From: Fimbriimonadales bacterium
Lineage (GTDB): Bacteria; Armatimonadota; Fimbriimonadia; Fimbriimonadales; ATM1
Assembly (NCBI GenBank): GCA_025922995.1
Contig: JAICGT010000076.1
Coordinates: forward strand, 1 to 6,464
Length of the DNA: 6,464 nt
Direction: 5' to 3'
The notes beneath the pieces were generated by a model. That model saw only the letters and a list, made by a program, of their open reading frames with translations, did not search any database and was not told the DNA's origin. How positions within the stretch are numbered: position 1 is the first letter of the stretch; each line of letters opens with the position of its first letter. Below, piece by piece: positions 1 to 5,576 of the stretch. A program made the translations under genes and the position numbers.

Positions 1-1
1 A

Positions 2-451
2 TCTTTACGCAGCCTCGCATTGGCTGTCGGGGCGCTTGCCCTGGCGATAGCGGCGGCCGCATTCAATGCCACCCCGGTCCAGGGCAATGGCGTAACGGAC
101 GCGATCAGCCCGAACCAACTCCAGGGAGTCGGTGATATCCGGATCGGCCAAAGCGTTTACTCGGTAATCTCGACGGCGACGATTCTGAGCCTTGGGCCGG
201 GCCCGGGGCACACCCTGGTGGGAACGTCGACCCATACGCTCGACTTCGGCGGAGGAAACACGCTGGTGACGAGCGACGACGCGGTTCTCGTTCCTGTGAA
301 CAGTTTCGGGCTATACCAGATGAGAGTGAGTAGCACGATCGTGAGCGGCACGGGGAGCTTTGCCGTAGCAACCGGCGATCTCACCTTTACCGGAAGGATC
401 AACCTTGCGGTTGGCCATGCCGAATGGAGAGTTCACGGCCAGCTTCGATAA
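2..451 (+). CDS. Small exported protein of unknown function, 5' end outside window
   Basis: The reading frame is open to the left edge, so the true start lies outside the window; the TTG at 20 is probably internal. The first visible residues (SLRSLALAVGALALAIAAAAF, then NATPVQG) form a hydrophobic alanine/leucine segment ending in small residues, as in a Sec signal peptide. The product is therefore probably exported. The remaining roughly 120 residues are rich in G, T, S and V, with alternating polar and hydrophobic positions and almost no charge, consistent with an all-beta fold. Near the C-terminus, GTGSFAVATGDLTFTGRINL recalls the G-x-F-x-x-A-x-G pattern of small secreted beta-barrels such as the allene-oxide-cyclase/dirigent type, but that is only a resemblance. 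There are no cysteines in the visible part and no catalytic motif I recognise. A strong terminator starts 15 bases after the stop, so this ends its transcription unit. Confidence 0.7.
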   Translation, partial: SLRSLALAVGALALAIAAAAFNATPVQGNGVTDAISPNQLQGVGDIRIGQSVYSVISTATILSLGPGPGHTLVGTSTHTLDFGGGNTLVTSDDAVLVPVNSFGLYQMRVSSTIVSGTGSFAVATGDLTFTGRINLAVGHAEWRVHGQLR

Positions 452-466
452 CGGCGTCCCGCAGCC

Positions 467-509
467 CGGTAGCCCTCCTGAAATCCAGCTTCAGGGGGGC
501 TGCCGTTTT
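467..509 (+). terminator. Intrinsic terminator of the first gene
   Basis: A 16-base-pair stem with only two G-T wobbles (467-482 against 490-505) encloses the 7-base loop ATCCAGC and is followed at once by TTTT (506-509). It begins 15 bases after the stop codon at 451 and points in the same direction, so it most likely ends transcription of the exported-protein gene. Confidence 0.85.
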
Positions 510-536
510 CAGCCCGACGATCCTTCCCTCGCGTTG

Positions 537-612
537 TACCCCCCGGAGGGGATTTCGAACCCGCGATCTTTGCCGTGCGTGGGCGATGGCCTAATTCGCT
601 CGAGTTCGTACT
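537..612 (-). pseudogene. Decayed tRNA-Glu-like sequence
   Basis: Read on the minus strand, this stretch resembles the intact tRNA-Glu at 5037-5113. Positions 554-570 match 5054-5070 without mismatch (17 bases, covering the T loop, one side of the T stem and the variable loop). About 43 of 50 positions agree over 554-603. It cannot fold as a working tRNA: the 5' acceptor strand (GTACGAA) does not pair with the 3' side beyond a few bases, the D stem is broken, the anticodon stem has a mismatch, and an extra base disturbs the T arm. The anticodon loop reads CACGCAC instead of CTCTCAC. The 3' half is clearly better preserved than the 5' half, as expected for a displaced attachment-site copy or a partial duplication. 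It could instead derive from a second tRNA-Glu gene. Confidence 0.6.
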
Positions 613-704
613 TTCGACCGCAGAATCGGACATCCATTACACGCGAGCGCGCGCGTTGCGATCGCACTCAGTCAACACCGCAGATGTGAGCCGTAGGAAA
701 GCAC

Positions 705-1517
705 ATGAACGAACGCAACGATATAGATGACCAGCAGCTCGAAAAGGAGCGAACCAAACTTCTACAGCGTGTGCAGGATTGGTTGGAGGTCCCGATGCTG
801 GTGCTCGCCTTAGTGTGGCTCGCGCTCCTGATCGCCGAATTCGTCTGGGGAGAGAGCACCCCGTTCTATGTCCTGGGCACTGTCATCTGGATCATTTTCA
901 TAGTCGGCTTTCTGGTGGAGTTCGTCCTCGCGCCGGAGAAAATCGCCTACCTGAAGAAGAACTGGCTCGTTGCCCTGTCGCTGATACTGCCGGCGCTTCG
1001 AATCTTTCGCATCTTCCACGCGTTTCGGCTGCTCCGCGTTGCGCGCGTGGGCCGGAGCGTGCGACTTGTGCGTGTGCTTACCTCGCTCAACCGAGGCATG
1101 GGCGCGCTCGGGGCAAGCCTGGGACGGCGCGGGTTCGGCTATGTCGTCGCGCTCACCGTTCTCGTGGTGTTTGCGGGAGCAGCCGGAGTCTTTGCGTTCG
1201 AACGCCACATTGAAGGCGGTCCGCAAAGTTATGGCGAGGCGCTGTGGTGGACCGCAATGGTCGTTACGACATTGGGCTCCCAGTATTGGCCGGAAACTCC
1301 CGAAGGGCGAATTCTTTGCGTAATTCTTGCCCTCTATGCTTTGGCGATGTTCGGGTATCTCACTGCTGCGCTTGCAACTTTCTTTGTGGGCCGCGATGCA
1401 GAAAATGAAGAGGCGGAATTGGCGGGCGCAGCGGCGCTCGATGAGCTTCGCAGGGAAGTACGTGCATTGAGAGAAGACCTTCGTATCCCGCAATCACCCC
1501 CGACAGACGCCGGATGA
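705..1517 (+). CDS. Six-segment voltage-gated-type ion channel with atypical filter
   Basis: This 270-residue inner-membrane protein has the layout of a single-domain cation channel. S1 is near residues 30-47, S2 near 56-75 and S3 near 86-97. An S4-like helix at 98-124 carries arginines at 99, 102, 108, 111, 114, 117, 120 and 123. S5 is near 144-166, the pore helix near 176-187 and S6 near 203-228. The tail (about 231-260) is charged and likely coiled-coil, which would suit tetramer assembly. The filter position reads T188-T-L-G-S192 followed by QYWP, not the potassium signature TVGYG, so ion selectivity cannot be assumed. From memory, related bacterial proteins annotated as ion transporters share this TT-[LM]-GS-x-YWP form. 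The ATG at 705 has AGGAA at 695-699 with good spacing. The stop overlaps an ATG at 1514 (ATGA), but I prefer a later start for the next gene. Confidence 0.85.
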   Translation: MNERNDIDDQQLEKERTKLLQRVQDWLEVPMLVLALVWLALLIAEFVWGESTPFYVLGTVIWIIFIVGFLVEFVLAPEKIAYLKKNWLVALSLILPALRIFRIFHAFRLLRVARVGRSVRLVRVLTSLNRGMGALGASLGRRGFGYVVALTVLVVFAGAAGVFAFERHIEGGPQSYGEALWWTAMVVTTLGSQYWPETPEGRILCVILALYALAMFGYLTAALATFFVGRDAENEEAELAGAAALDELRREVRALREDLRIPQSPPTDAG

Positions 1518-1591
1518 CGCCGGGTCAGGTGGCCAACTTGAGAGTCAGACGCCGTTCAGCCACGATTACCTGCGGCGGCTCGACTTCGCGC

Positions 1592-1597
1592 CATAAT
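1592..1597 (+). promoter_or_regulatory. Possible -10 box for a leaderless gene
   Basis: CATAAT ends 6 bases before the ATG at 1604, where no Shine-Dalgarno sequence is visible. That spacing would put the transcription start at or next to the start codon. No convincing -35 element is present, so this is only a candidate. Confidence 0.3.
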
Positions 1598-1603
1598 CAA
1601 CTC

Positions 1604-1816
1604 ATGTCGCGTTCCAATCGAAGAATGGGGGCGAAGGGCAAACTGTCTGAAGATGACGGTTCGTTCGACCGCGCCTTTTGGCAACGCGCGACGCCGGAAG
1701 AACGAGTCGCGGCAATTTTCGAGCTACGCGCACTCTATCACGAGGTGATGCATCCTGGAACCGGGGCTAAAAGACTGGATCGATCTGTTGGCGGCACTCG
1801 ACGACTACGGGATTAG
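1604..1816 (+). CDS. Small conserved partner protein encoded before a nucleotidyltransferase
   Basis: The product is a 70-residue acidic/basic soluble protein. Its core (EDDGSFDRAFWQRATPEERV, then a helix with ELRALYHEVM, then KRLDRSV and an arginine-rich end) matches, from memory, a family of short proteins encoded directly upstream of MNT-like nucleotidyltransferases in many bacteria. Such pairs are often described as toxin-antitoxin-like, though I know of no firm activity for this small member. The same frame can start at 1514 (overlapping the channel stop), 1604 or 1625. I chose 1604 because the sequence encoded before it lacks family-like features and a -10-like box sits just upstream. 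The 3' end overlaps the following nucleotidyltransferase frame by tens of bases, which suggests coupled translation. The gene looks intact while its partner is truncated. Confidence 0.6.
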   Translation: MSRSNRRMGAKGKLSEDDGSFDRAFWQRATPEERVAAIFELRALYHEVMHPGTGAKRLDRSVGGTRRLRD

Positions 1817-2030
1817 ATATCTCGTGGTCGGCGGAATCGCCGTCGGCTTTCACGCCGAGCCGAGATACACGAAGGACCTCGACCTTTTAATCAGGGTTAG
1901 CGCGCCGGGTCATCGGCGGTTATTCGACCGCCTGGCAAAATTCGGTGCGCCAGTCTCGATTATGAGCGGGTTGCAATGTACCGATACCTCCAAAGGAGGT
2001 ACGAGCGGCGCCTGGGGAAGGTGGCAATAG
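1755..2030 (+). pseudogene. Truncated nucleotidyltransferase (MNT-like), N-terminal half only
   Basis: Counting from CTG at 1755, the frame encodes LKDWIDLLAAL, then the nucleotidyltransferase signature YLVVGGIAVGFH (residues 22-33), PRYTKDLDLLI (36-46) with the D-x-D metal-binding pair at 41 and 43, and RRLFDRLAKFGAPVS. Up to about base 1957 this is a good match to the N-terminal half of the small nucleotidyltransferases that accompany the upstream partner. Family members usually run to about 150 residues and supply a third acidic residue later. Here the similarity stops abruptly, and a short unrelated tail leads to TAG at 2028-2030. No ATG or GTG lies in frame before the core, so CTG 1755, CTG 1785 or TTG 1788 would have to serve. 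I infer a deletion-truncated, inactive gene; a short functional remnant is possible but unlikely. Confidence 0.7.
1985..2001. repeat. Perfect 7-bp hairpin containing a Shine-Dalgarno-like word
   Basis: TACCTCC (1985-1991) and GGAGGTA (1995-2001) are perfect reverse complements separated by AAA. The hairpin lies in the non-homologous tail behind the truncated nucleotidyltransferase. The right arm contains GGAGGT, but no convincing gene starts just after it. There is no T-tract, so it is not a standard terminator. Confidence 0.5.
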
Positions 2031-2332
2031 TAATCTGATTGAGCGTGAGCCGTGTCGAAGTCCTATGTTAGGGAAGAACTGGACAATGCCCAAGATAGAT
2101 GCTGCAATGGAAAACGCGAACCCTAACGATATGGCGTCTGCCCGCCCTTATGGTTGACAAAGGTCTTGGTGTAAGCCAGGAGATGCCGTCGCGGCTAGTC
2201 CAATAGTCGCTGTTGTCGGAACCCCCGATCATCCTCGGCGGGACCGGAGAAGACGCACGAAACCTCTTGATCCTCTATAAGAGAGAATAAGGTCTTTCTC
2301 GATGGAGACACTCTCACCTCCGCTTCCTGCTG
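2031..2332. other. Gene-free stretch of about 300 bases
   Basis: I find no recognisable gene here on either strand. A stop-free plus-strand frame runs from 1966 to 2157 without a credible start, and a minus-strand frame enters from the propeller gene; neither resembles a known family. A TTGACA at 2154-2159 has no -10 at proper spacing. The position between a truncated gene and an intact promoter suggests leftover sequence from a deletion. Confidence 0.5.
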
Positions 2333-2350
2333 TATAATATCGGCAGAGGA
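2333..2350 (+). promoter_or_regulatory. Consensus -10 box and Shine-Dalgarno for the propeller gene
   Basis: A perfect TATAAT (2333-2338) ends 16 bases before the ATG at 2355. AGAGGA (2345-2350) gives a Shine-Dalgarno with 4 bases of spacing. Transcription would start near 2345, giving a very short leader. No clear -35 lies 16-18 bases upstream. Confidence 0.5.
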
Positions 2351-2354
2351 CCCC

Positions 2355-3971
2355 ATGAAAACACTGACTCTATCTCTGCTGATCGCTCTTTCCGCCGCGT
2401 CGGTTGCCCAGGATCCCTGGCCCATGGAGCGGCAAGATCGTTGGGGCACGGGGCGAGCGATCATGGGGCCAGATCCCGCAACCATCACGACACCGTGGGT
2501 GTTCAAGAGCTTCGAAGCGAACCTCGTCAGCCATGGTCCCGCCCTCGCCGCGAATGGCCGGGGCTATGTAAATTCTTGGGTCGACAACGCAACGCGGAAG
2601 TTCGATCAGGCTAGCGGTGATCTATTAGGAATCTACATAACCAACAGCTGGGGCCAGTCATCCCCTGCCATTGGGCTCGATGGCGAATATTACGCGGCTA
2701 CCGTTGGCCCCAACAGCGAAACGGGCAAGATATATCGAATGAATCCCGATACGATGCTCCCTGATTGGTCTTGGAATACCTACACTCGGAAACTCAACGA
2801 TTGGGAATCGTGCTCTCCAACGGTCGGTCCCGATGGCCACGTTCTCATCGGCTCCTCCCAAGGATATGTATACAAGCTTCACCGGACGGCTGGCATGCCG
2901 ATCTGGACGATTACTCATCTCGGCGGGGTTTATAAGACCGTTGTATTCACTCGCGACGACTCGAAGATCATCGTCTGTCACGGCAACAGCGTTTCTGCGT
3001 TCGAGTACGCCACTGGTTGGCACGTATGGACACGCGCACTCAATGCTGCTCCTGGAGCGGCGGCCGTGGCCCCGAACGGCCTAGTGATCCTTGGATCCGC
3101 TAATGGGAACGTCTACGGGCTAGATCCTAACAACGGCAACCCAGTTTGGTTTTTCGTGGCCGGCGGGGGAACGCCATCCGCGCCAGCCTTCAGCCCAGAC
3201 GGCGCCGTTACGTATCTTACGAGCCTGGACCATCGCCTCTATGCGCTGCGGACCTCGGATGGCGCCAATCTGTGGACATGGTTAGCCGCGGAAGAACTTC
3301 GCGAGTCGCCGTCGGTGGACACGATCGGGAGAATCTACTTCGCCACTCGTGGAGCAACTATACACTGCATAAATCCTGACGGTTCCGGTAGATGGGCATA
3401 CCCCATGGTGTACGAATCGAGGGGCAGCATTTCCATTGGTCCCGACAACACTCTCTACGTCCCGAACGGCCTCCTTCGCATTATCCGTCAGCAGGCGACT
3501 AGCTACGCGATCAAGAATCTGGTGATGGAGAGGGGTACCCTTGTGTCCGGTGGCGTCGGAGAGCTCGGCGAGAGCGACAATAGCTCGGTGAAGCTAAGCG
3601 GCCCTGCCTATCGTTCTAACCTGCTGCCGATCATTCAAGTAGTCCTGTCCACGGACACCTTGTTCGCCAAGCCAACAAAGTTCTCCTTTATGTTGGAGAC
3701 CAGAGCGGACACAACGGGCCTCCTCCAGGTCACCGAACTCTTTAATTACACCATGAATCGGTGGGACCAGGTCGATTCACGGCCTACAACTCTCAGCGAC
3801 AATCCGATAACGATCAACGTCAATGCGGGCGCAGCGGATTATCAGGACGCCGCCGGCTCGCTGAAGGCACGATTGTTATATAGGCTCAACGGACCCTCAT
3901 CCGGCCGCAATGCCTTCGTCTGGATCGATCAGGCAAAGTACACGCAGGTAGTTCCCAGGTTCGAGATTTGA
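2355..3971 (+). CDS. Secreted PQQ/WD40-like beta-propeller protein
   Basis: The product has 538 residues. Residues 1-19 ([19 protein letters not shown]) are a clear signal peptide with a likely cut after A-x-A-Q-like residues, so it is exported. Eight repeats with the pattern S/A-P-x-x-G-x-D/N-G-x-x-Y follow, beginning near residues 61, 103, 154, 195, 236, 276, 318 and 357. Most are followed by a D-x-x-x-G-x-x-x-W turn such as [10 protein letters not shown] (256-265). This is the layout of an eight-bladed PQQ-type propeller. The repeats resemble those of BamB-like and PQQ-like proteins, but I see no dehydrogenase active-site signature, so a binding or scaffold role is more likely than enzymatic oxidation. 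Residues from about 380 to 538 form a separate beta-rich domain (for example [16 protein letters not shown]) that I loosely recall in secreted Armatimonadota proteins. The gene is monocistronic, with its own promoter, and converges on minus-strand sequence. Confidence 0.75.
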   Translation: MKTLTLSLLIALSAASVAQDPWPMERQDRWGTGRAIMGPDPATITTPWVFKSFEANLVSHGPALAANGRGYVNSWVDNATRKFDQASGDLLGIYITNSWGQSSPAIGLDGEYYAATVGPNSETGKIYRMNPDTMLPDWSWNTYTRKLNDWESCSPTVGPDGHVLIGSSQGYVYKLHRTAGMPIWTITHLGGVYKTVVFTRDDSKIIVCHGNSVSAFEYATGWHVWTRALNAAPGAAAVAPNGLVILGSANGNVYGLDPNNGNPVWFFVAGGGTPSAPAFSPDGAVTYLTSLDHRLYALRTSDGANLWTWLAAEELRESPSVDTIGRIYFATRGATIHCINPDGSGRWAYPMVYESRGSISIGPDNTLYVPNGLLRIIRQQATSYAIKNLVMERGTLVSGGVGELGESDNSSVKLSGPAYRSNLLPIIQVVLSTDTLFAKPTKFSFMLETRADTTGLLQVTELFNYTMNRWDQVDSRPTTLSDNPITINVNAGAADYQDAAGSLKARLLYRLNGPSSGRNAFVWIDQAKYTQVVPRFEI

Positions 3972-3994
3972 GGCTTGCCAAGATCACGTCATGA

Positions 3995-4013
3995 AAGCCG
4001 CCTCTCCGGCGGC
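3995..4013. other. Small GC-rich hairpin between converging units
   Basis: GCCGCC (3997-4002) pairs with GGCGGC (4008-4013) around TCTCC, about 25 bases after the propeller stop. No T-tract follows on the plus strand and only TTT follows on the minus strand, so terminator function is uncertain. Confidence 0.3.
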
Positions 4014-4066
4014 GGCCACGACCGGGAGGGAGGTCCTTCTCGGAAAGGGACGGGATACGCAGACAA

Positions 4067-4266
4067 ATGCTGACCGCATCTTCCGTCGGAATCCCGCGCG
4101 GGTTGCAGTAGAAAATTTGGTCATCTCCGATCTTCGACGTCGACGCCTCATGCTCCACGGTCGCAGTCGGATTCGTCACTTTGATGTGGGGAAAGGTGTG
4201 GGCTCCGCAGCGGTCGCCCATGAGCATCGAGTCGCACCTCATGATCGCTTCCACCAACTGCCCTCG
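4067..4266 (-). pseudogene. sufB: sufB fragment, internal C-terminal-region piece
   Basis: On the minus strand an open frame starting at ATG 4365 contains an unmistakable SufB segment: [56 protein letters not shown]. SufB is the scaffold subunit of the SufBCD Fe-S cluster assembly complex. The piece keeps the cysteine of CDSML and the histidine-glutamate of VEHEA, 28 residues apart, the same spacing as E. coli C405 and H433. Clear similarity starts near 4242 (perhaps 4266) and ends at about 4067, after which the frame is unrelated (arginine-rich). A full SufB is about 470-480 residues; only about 60 remain, so this is a remnant. The frame's upstream end overlaps the VOC gene stop by 35 bases, and its far end overlaps the propeller gene, so the long frame itself should not be called a gene. 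Confidence 0.85.
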
Positions 4267-4281
4267 ATTAGAGTTTATTAT

Positions 4282-4305
4282 GCCTCCGCCGCTTGCGGTG
4301 GAGGC
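4282..4305 (-). other. Strong hairpin just after the VOC gene
   Basis: GCCTCCGCCG (4282-4291) pairs with CGGTGGAGGC (4296-4305) over 10 bases with one G-T wobble, around a CTTG tetraloop. It begins about 26 bases beyond the VOC stop at 4331, a normal place for a terminator, but the minus strand continues ATAATAAAC instead of a T-run. It may act as a 3'-end stabilising structure or a weak terminator. Confidence 0.45.
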
Positions 4306-4330
4306 TACGAGAGCAACCCAGATTGCGGCT

Positions 4331-4816
4331 TCAACCACGACGCGCGGCTTTGATTGTGGCGACATCGATCTTTTGCATCGTCATCATCGCTTCGAAAGCG
4401 CGTTTCGCGGCGGCGGGATCAGGGTCGGCGATCGCGTCGGTCAGGGCGATAGGCGTGATCTGCCAGGACACGCCCCATTTGTCCTTGCACCAGCCGCACA
4501 TGCTTTCTTCGCCCCCGTTTCCGACGATGGCGTTCCAGTAGCGATCCCTCTCCTCCTGGTCGGCGGTCGCCACCTGGAACGAGAACGCCTCGTTGTGCTT
4601 GAACTCCGGCCCGCCATTAAGCCCGAGACACGGGATACCCATGACCGTGAACCAAACCGTCAGCACGTCCCCTTCCTTGCCCGCAGGGTAGTCGCCTGGT
4701 GCACGGTACACCGCGCCCACTGACGAATCCGGGAAGGTCTCGGCATAAAACCGCGCCGCCTCCTCGGCGTCGCCATCGTACCAAAGGCAAACCGTGTTCT
4801 TCTCAAGTTTCTCCAT
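4331..4816 (-). CDS. VOC-superfamily protein, PhnB-like
   Basis: This 161-residue soluble protein belongs to the vicinal oxygen chelate superfamily, in the group often annotated PhnB-like or 3-demethylubiquinone-9 3-methyltransferase domain. Recognisable blocks are [19 protein letters not shown] (10-28), the second-strand region [20 protein letters not shown] (60-79), the helix [10 protein letters not shown] (89-98), and [16 protein letters not shown] (107-122). The helical end [18 protein letters not shown] (141-158) is also typical. Length and ends fit an intact gene. The family's ligand or reaction is generally unknown, and the methyltransferase label is not evidence of that activity. GGAGG (4827-4823 on this strand) lies 6 bases before the ATG, supporting the start. 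The gene is flanked on both sides by sufB fragments, so it probably arrived with, or was caught in, a rearrangement. Confidence 0.85.
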   Translation of the reverse strand: MEKLEKNTVCLWYDGDAEEAARFYAETFPDSSVGAVYRAPGDYPAGKEGDVLTVWFTVMGIPCLGLNGGPEFKHNEAFSFQVATADQEERDRYWNAIVGNGGEESMCGWCKDKWGVSWQITPIALTDAIADPDPAAAKRAFEAMMTMQKIDVATIKAARRG

Positions 4817-4822
4817 GCCAAT

Positions 4823-4838
4823 CCTCCAAGCGGGGAGG
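4823..4838 (-). promoter_or_regulatory. VOC gene Shine-Dalgarno within a small hairpin
   Basis: The Shine-Dalgarno GGAGG (plus-strand 4823-4827) can pair with CCTCC just upstream on the same RNA (plus-strand 4834-4838) across a 6-base loop. This 5-bp stem could mask the ribosome site; it may also be coincidence. Confidence 0.35.
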
Positions 4839-4895
4839 TGCTCGATGTTGCATCACCTGCCATCCGTTCGTCGACGAGTCGTGTCTTCTTCAGGA

Positions 4896-4976
4896 TTACT
4901 CCATTTGCCTTATCGTAAATTCCACGGGGAGCTCCCGGAAGACGTCTTTGCAGAAGCCGCTAACGATGCTGAACAT
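4896..4976 (-). pseudogene. sufB: sufB fragment, C-terminal piece
   Basis: Reading the minus strand from ATG 4976 gives MFSIVSGFCKDVFRELPVEF, then TIRQME and a stop at 4896. IVSGFCKDVFRELPVEF corresponds to the near-C-terminal SufB sequence (IVNGFCKDVFSELPLEF in E. coli, from memory). The similarity begins exactly where the other sufB piece at 4067-4266 ends and fades after EFTI, with the frame closing early. Only about 20 residues are recognisable, so it cannot function. It lies upstream of the VOC gene on the same strand and about 60 bases beyond the 3' end of the tRNA-Glu. The order of the two pieces is the reverse of that in an intact gene. Confidence 0.75.
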
Positions 4977-5036
4977 GCCGCCTTTGCCGAATCCAAACCG
5001 GTCTAGTTAAGTTGCGATTTCCGAATTAAAGTGGGC

Positions 5037-5113
5037 TGGTACTCCCGACGGGATTCGAACCCGCGATCTTCGCCGTGAGAGGGCGATGTCCTAAACCGCT
5101 AGACGACGGGAGC
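5037..5113 (-). tRNA. tRNA-Glu (anticodon CTC)
   Basis: The minus strand folds as a full cloverleaf. The acceptor strand GCTCCCG pairs with CGGGAGT (the first pair is G-T). The D arm is GTCTAGCGGTTTAGGAC. The anticodon arm TCGCC-CTCTCAC-GGCGA places CTC at positions 34-36. The variable loop is AGATC, and the T arm GCGGG-TTCGAAT-CCCGT ends with one G-T pair. Discriminator A is followed by an encoded CCA (5039-5037). The closing pairs, D arm and anticodon context are typical of bacterial tRNA-Glu reading GAG. It starts 14 bases after the osmC-type gene stop and has its own likely -10 box overlapping that stop. A partial copy lies at 537-612. Confidence 0.95.
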
Positions 5114-5126
5114 ACGCTGAGGCGGA

Positions 5127-5132
5127 ATTATA
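5127..5132 (-). promoter_or_regulatory. -10 box of tRNA-Glu overlapping the upstream stop codon
   Basis: A perfect TATAAT on the minus strand lies 13 bases before the tRNA 5' end, fitting a short precursor leader. Its TAA is the stop codon of the OsmC-family gene. The -35 region is not close to TTGACA. Confidence 0.5.
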
Positions 5133-5574
5133 CCGGCTCGACCGTGATCTCGGTCTTGACCGAACTCGCGATGAAGCACATCTCATGCGCATCGTGGTGC
5201 AGCTTGTCCAGCGTTTCTTGCGAGAGATCGCCACCCGAGAACACGATGTTCGGCCGCAGCGTCACGCGGGTGATCGCCATCTTGCCGTCCGCGTCCTTTT
5301 CGAGATGCCCTATGGCATCGTCCTCGTAGCTCTCCACCACGAGCCGTTCCTTCGTGCAAAGCGCTAAGAACGTAAGCATGTGGCAAGCAGATAGCGACGC
5401 AACGAACGCCTCCTCGGGGTCGACACAATCCGCGCCGCCCATATACGCCGGGCTGGCGGAGGCGCGCACGACCACGCCGCCGTCGAACCGCCACTCGTGG
5501 TCGCGGCTGTACTTTTGGTAGGTGAACTCGCGGTCACCGCGGTTCCAAACGACTTTTGCTGTATGTTCCGACAT
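5128..5574 (-). CDS. OsmC/Ohr-family thiol peroxidase
   Basis: This 148-residue protein belongs to the OsmC/Ohr family, cytoplasmic homodimers that reduce organic hydroperoxides using two cysteines. The peroxidatic cysteine is C64 in VASLSACHMLTF and the resolving cysteine is C133 in HHDAHEMCFIASSVKTEI. The glutamate-rich DPEEAF (52-57) precedes the active helix as expected. The typical N-terminal beta segment (FTYQKYSRDHEWRFDGG) and the central strand RPNIVFSGG are present. The family divides into OsmC, Ohr and a third group, and I cannot place this member firmly. Extra cysteines occur at 50 and 73. It starts 2 bases after the peroxidase stop, with AAGG about 7 bases before the ATG inside the upstream gene's end, so the two form one operon with coupled translation. 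Confidence 0.88.
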   Translation of the reverse strand: MSEHTAKVVWNRGDREFTYQKYSRDHEWRFDGGVVVRASASPAYMGGADCVDPEEAFVASLSACHMLTFLALCTKERLVVESYEDDAIGHLEKDADGKMAITRVTLRPNIVFSGGDLSQETLDKLHHDAHEMCFIASSVKTEITVEPV

Positions 5575-5576
5575 GG

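Noticed and set aside
537..612. A functional tRNA with anticodon CGC (alanine)
   Set aside because: The acceptor 5' strand and D stem do not pair, the anticodon stem has a mismatch, and the whole matches a decayed tRNA-Glu.
810..1493. A 227-residue minus-strand frame
   Set aside because: It is fully antisense to the channel gene and has low-complexity, non-protein-like composition.
2067..2127. GTTAGGG and CCCTAAC inverted pair
   Set aside because: Only 7 bases with a 47-base gap and no flanking element, so it is readily explained by chance.
1966..2157. A 64-codon stop-free plus-strand stretch ending in TGA at 2155
   Set aside because: There is no start codon near its beginning, the first ATG is very late, and no family resemblance is seen.
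2154..2159. Perfect TTGACA as a -35 promoter element
   Set aside because: No -10 hexamer lies 16-18 bases downstream and no gene starts after it.
2195..2506. A 103-residue minus-strand frame filling part of the gene-free stretch
   Set aside because: It overlaps the signal peptide of the propeller gene, matches no family I know and has no convincing ribosome site.
3886..4365. A 159-residue minus-strand frame that looks like a small secreted cysteine-containing protein
   Set aside because: Its middle is plainly a SufB fragment. The apparent signal peptide is partly the DNA of a hairpin behind the VOC gene, and its tail is antisense to the propeller gene.
4181..4723. A 180-residue plus-strand frame
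   Set aside because: It is the complement of the VOC gene and the sufB fragment, with histidine/arginine-rich composition typical of a shadow frame.
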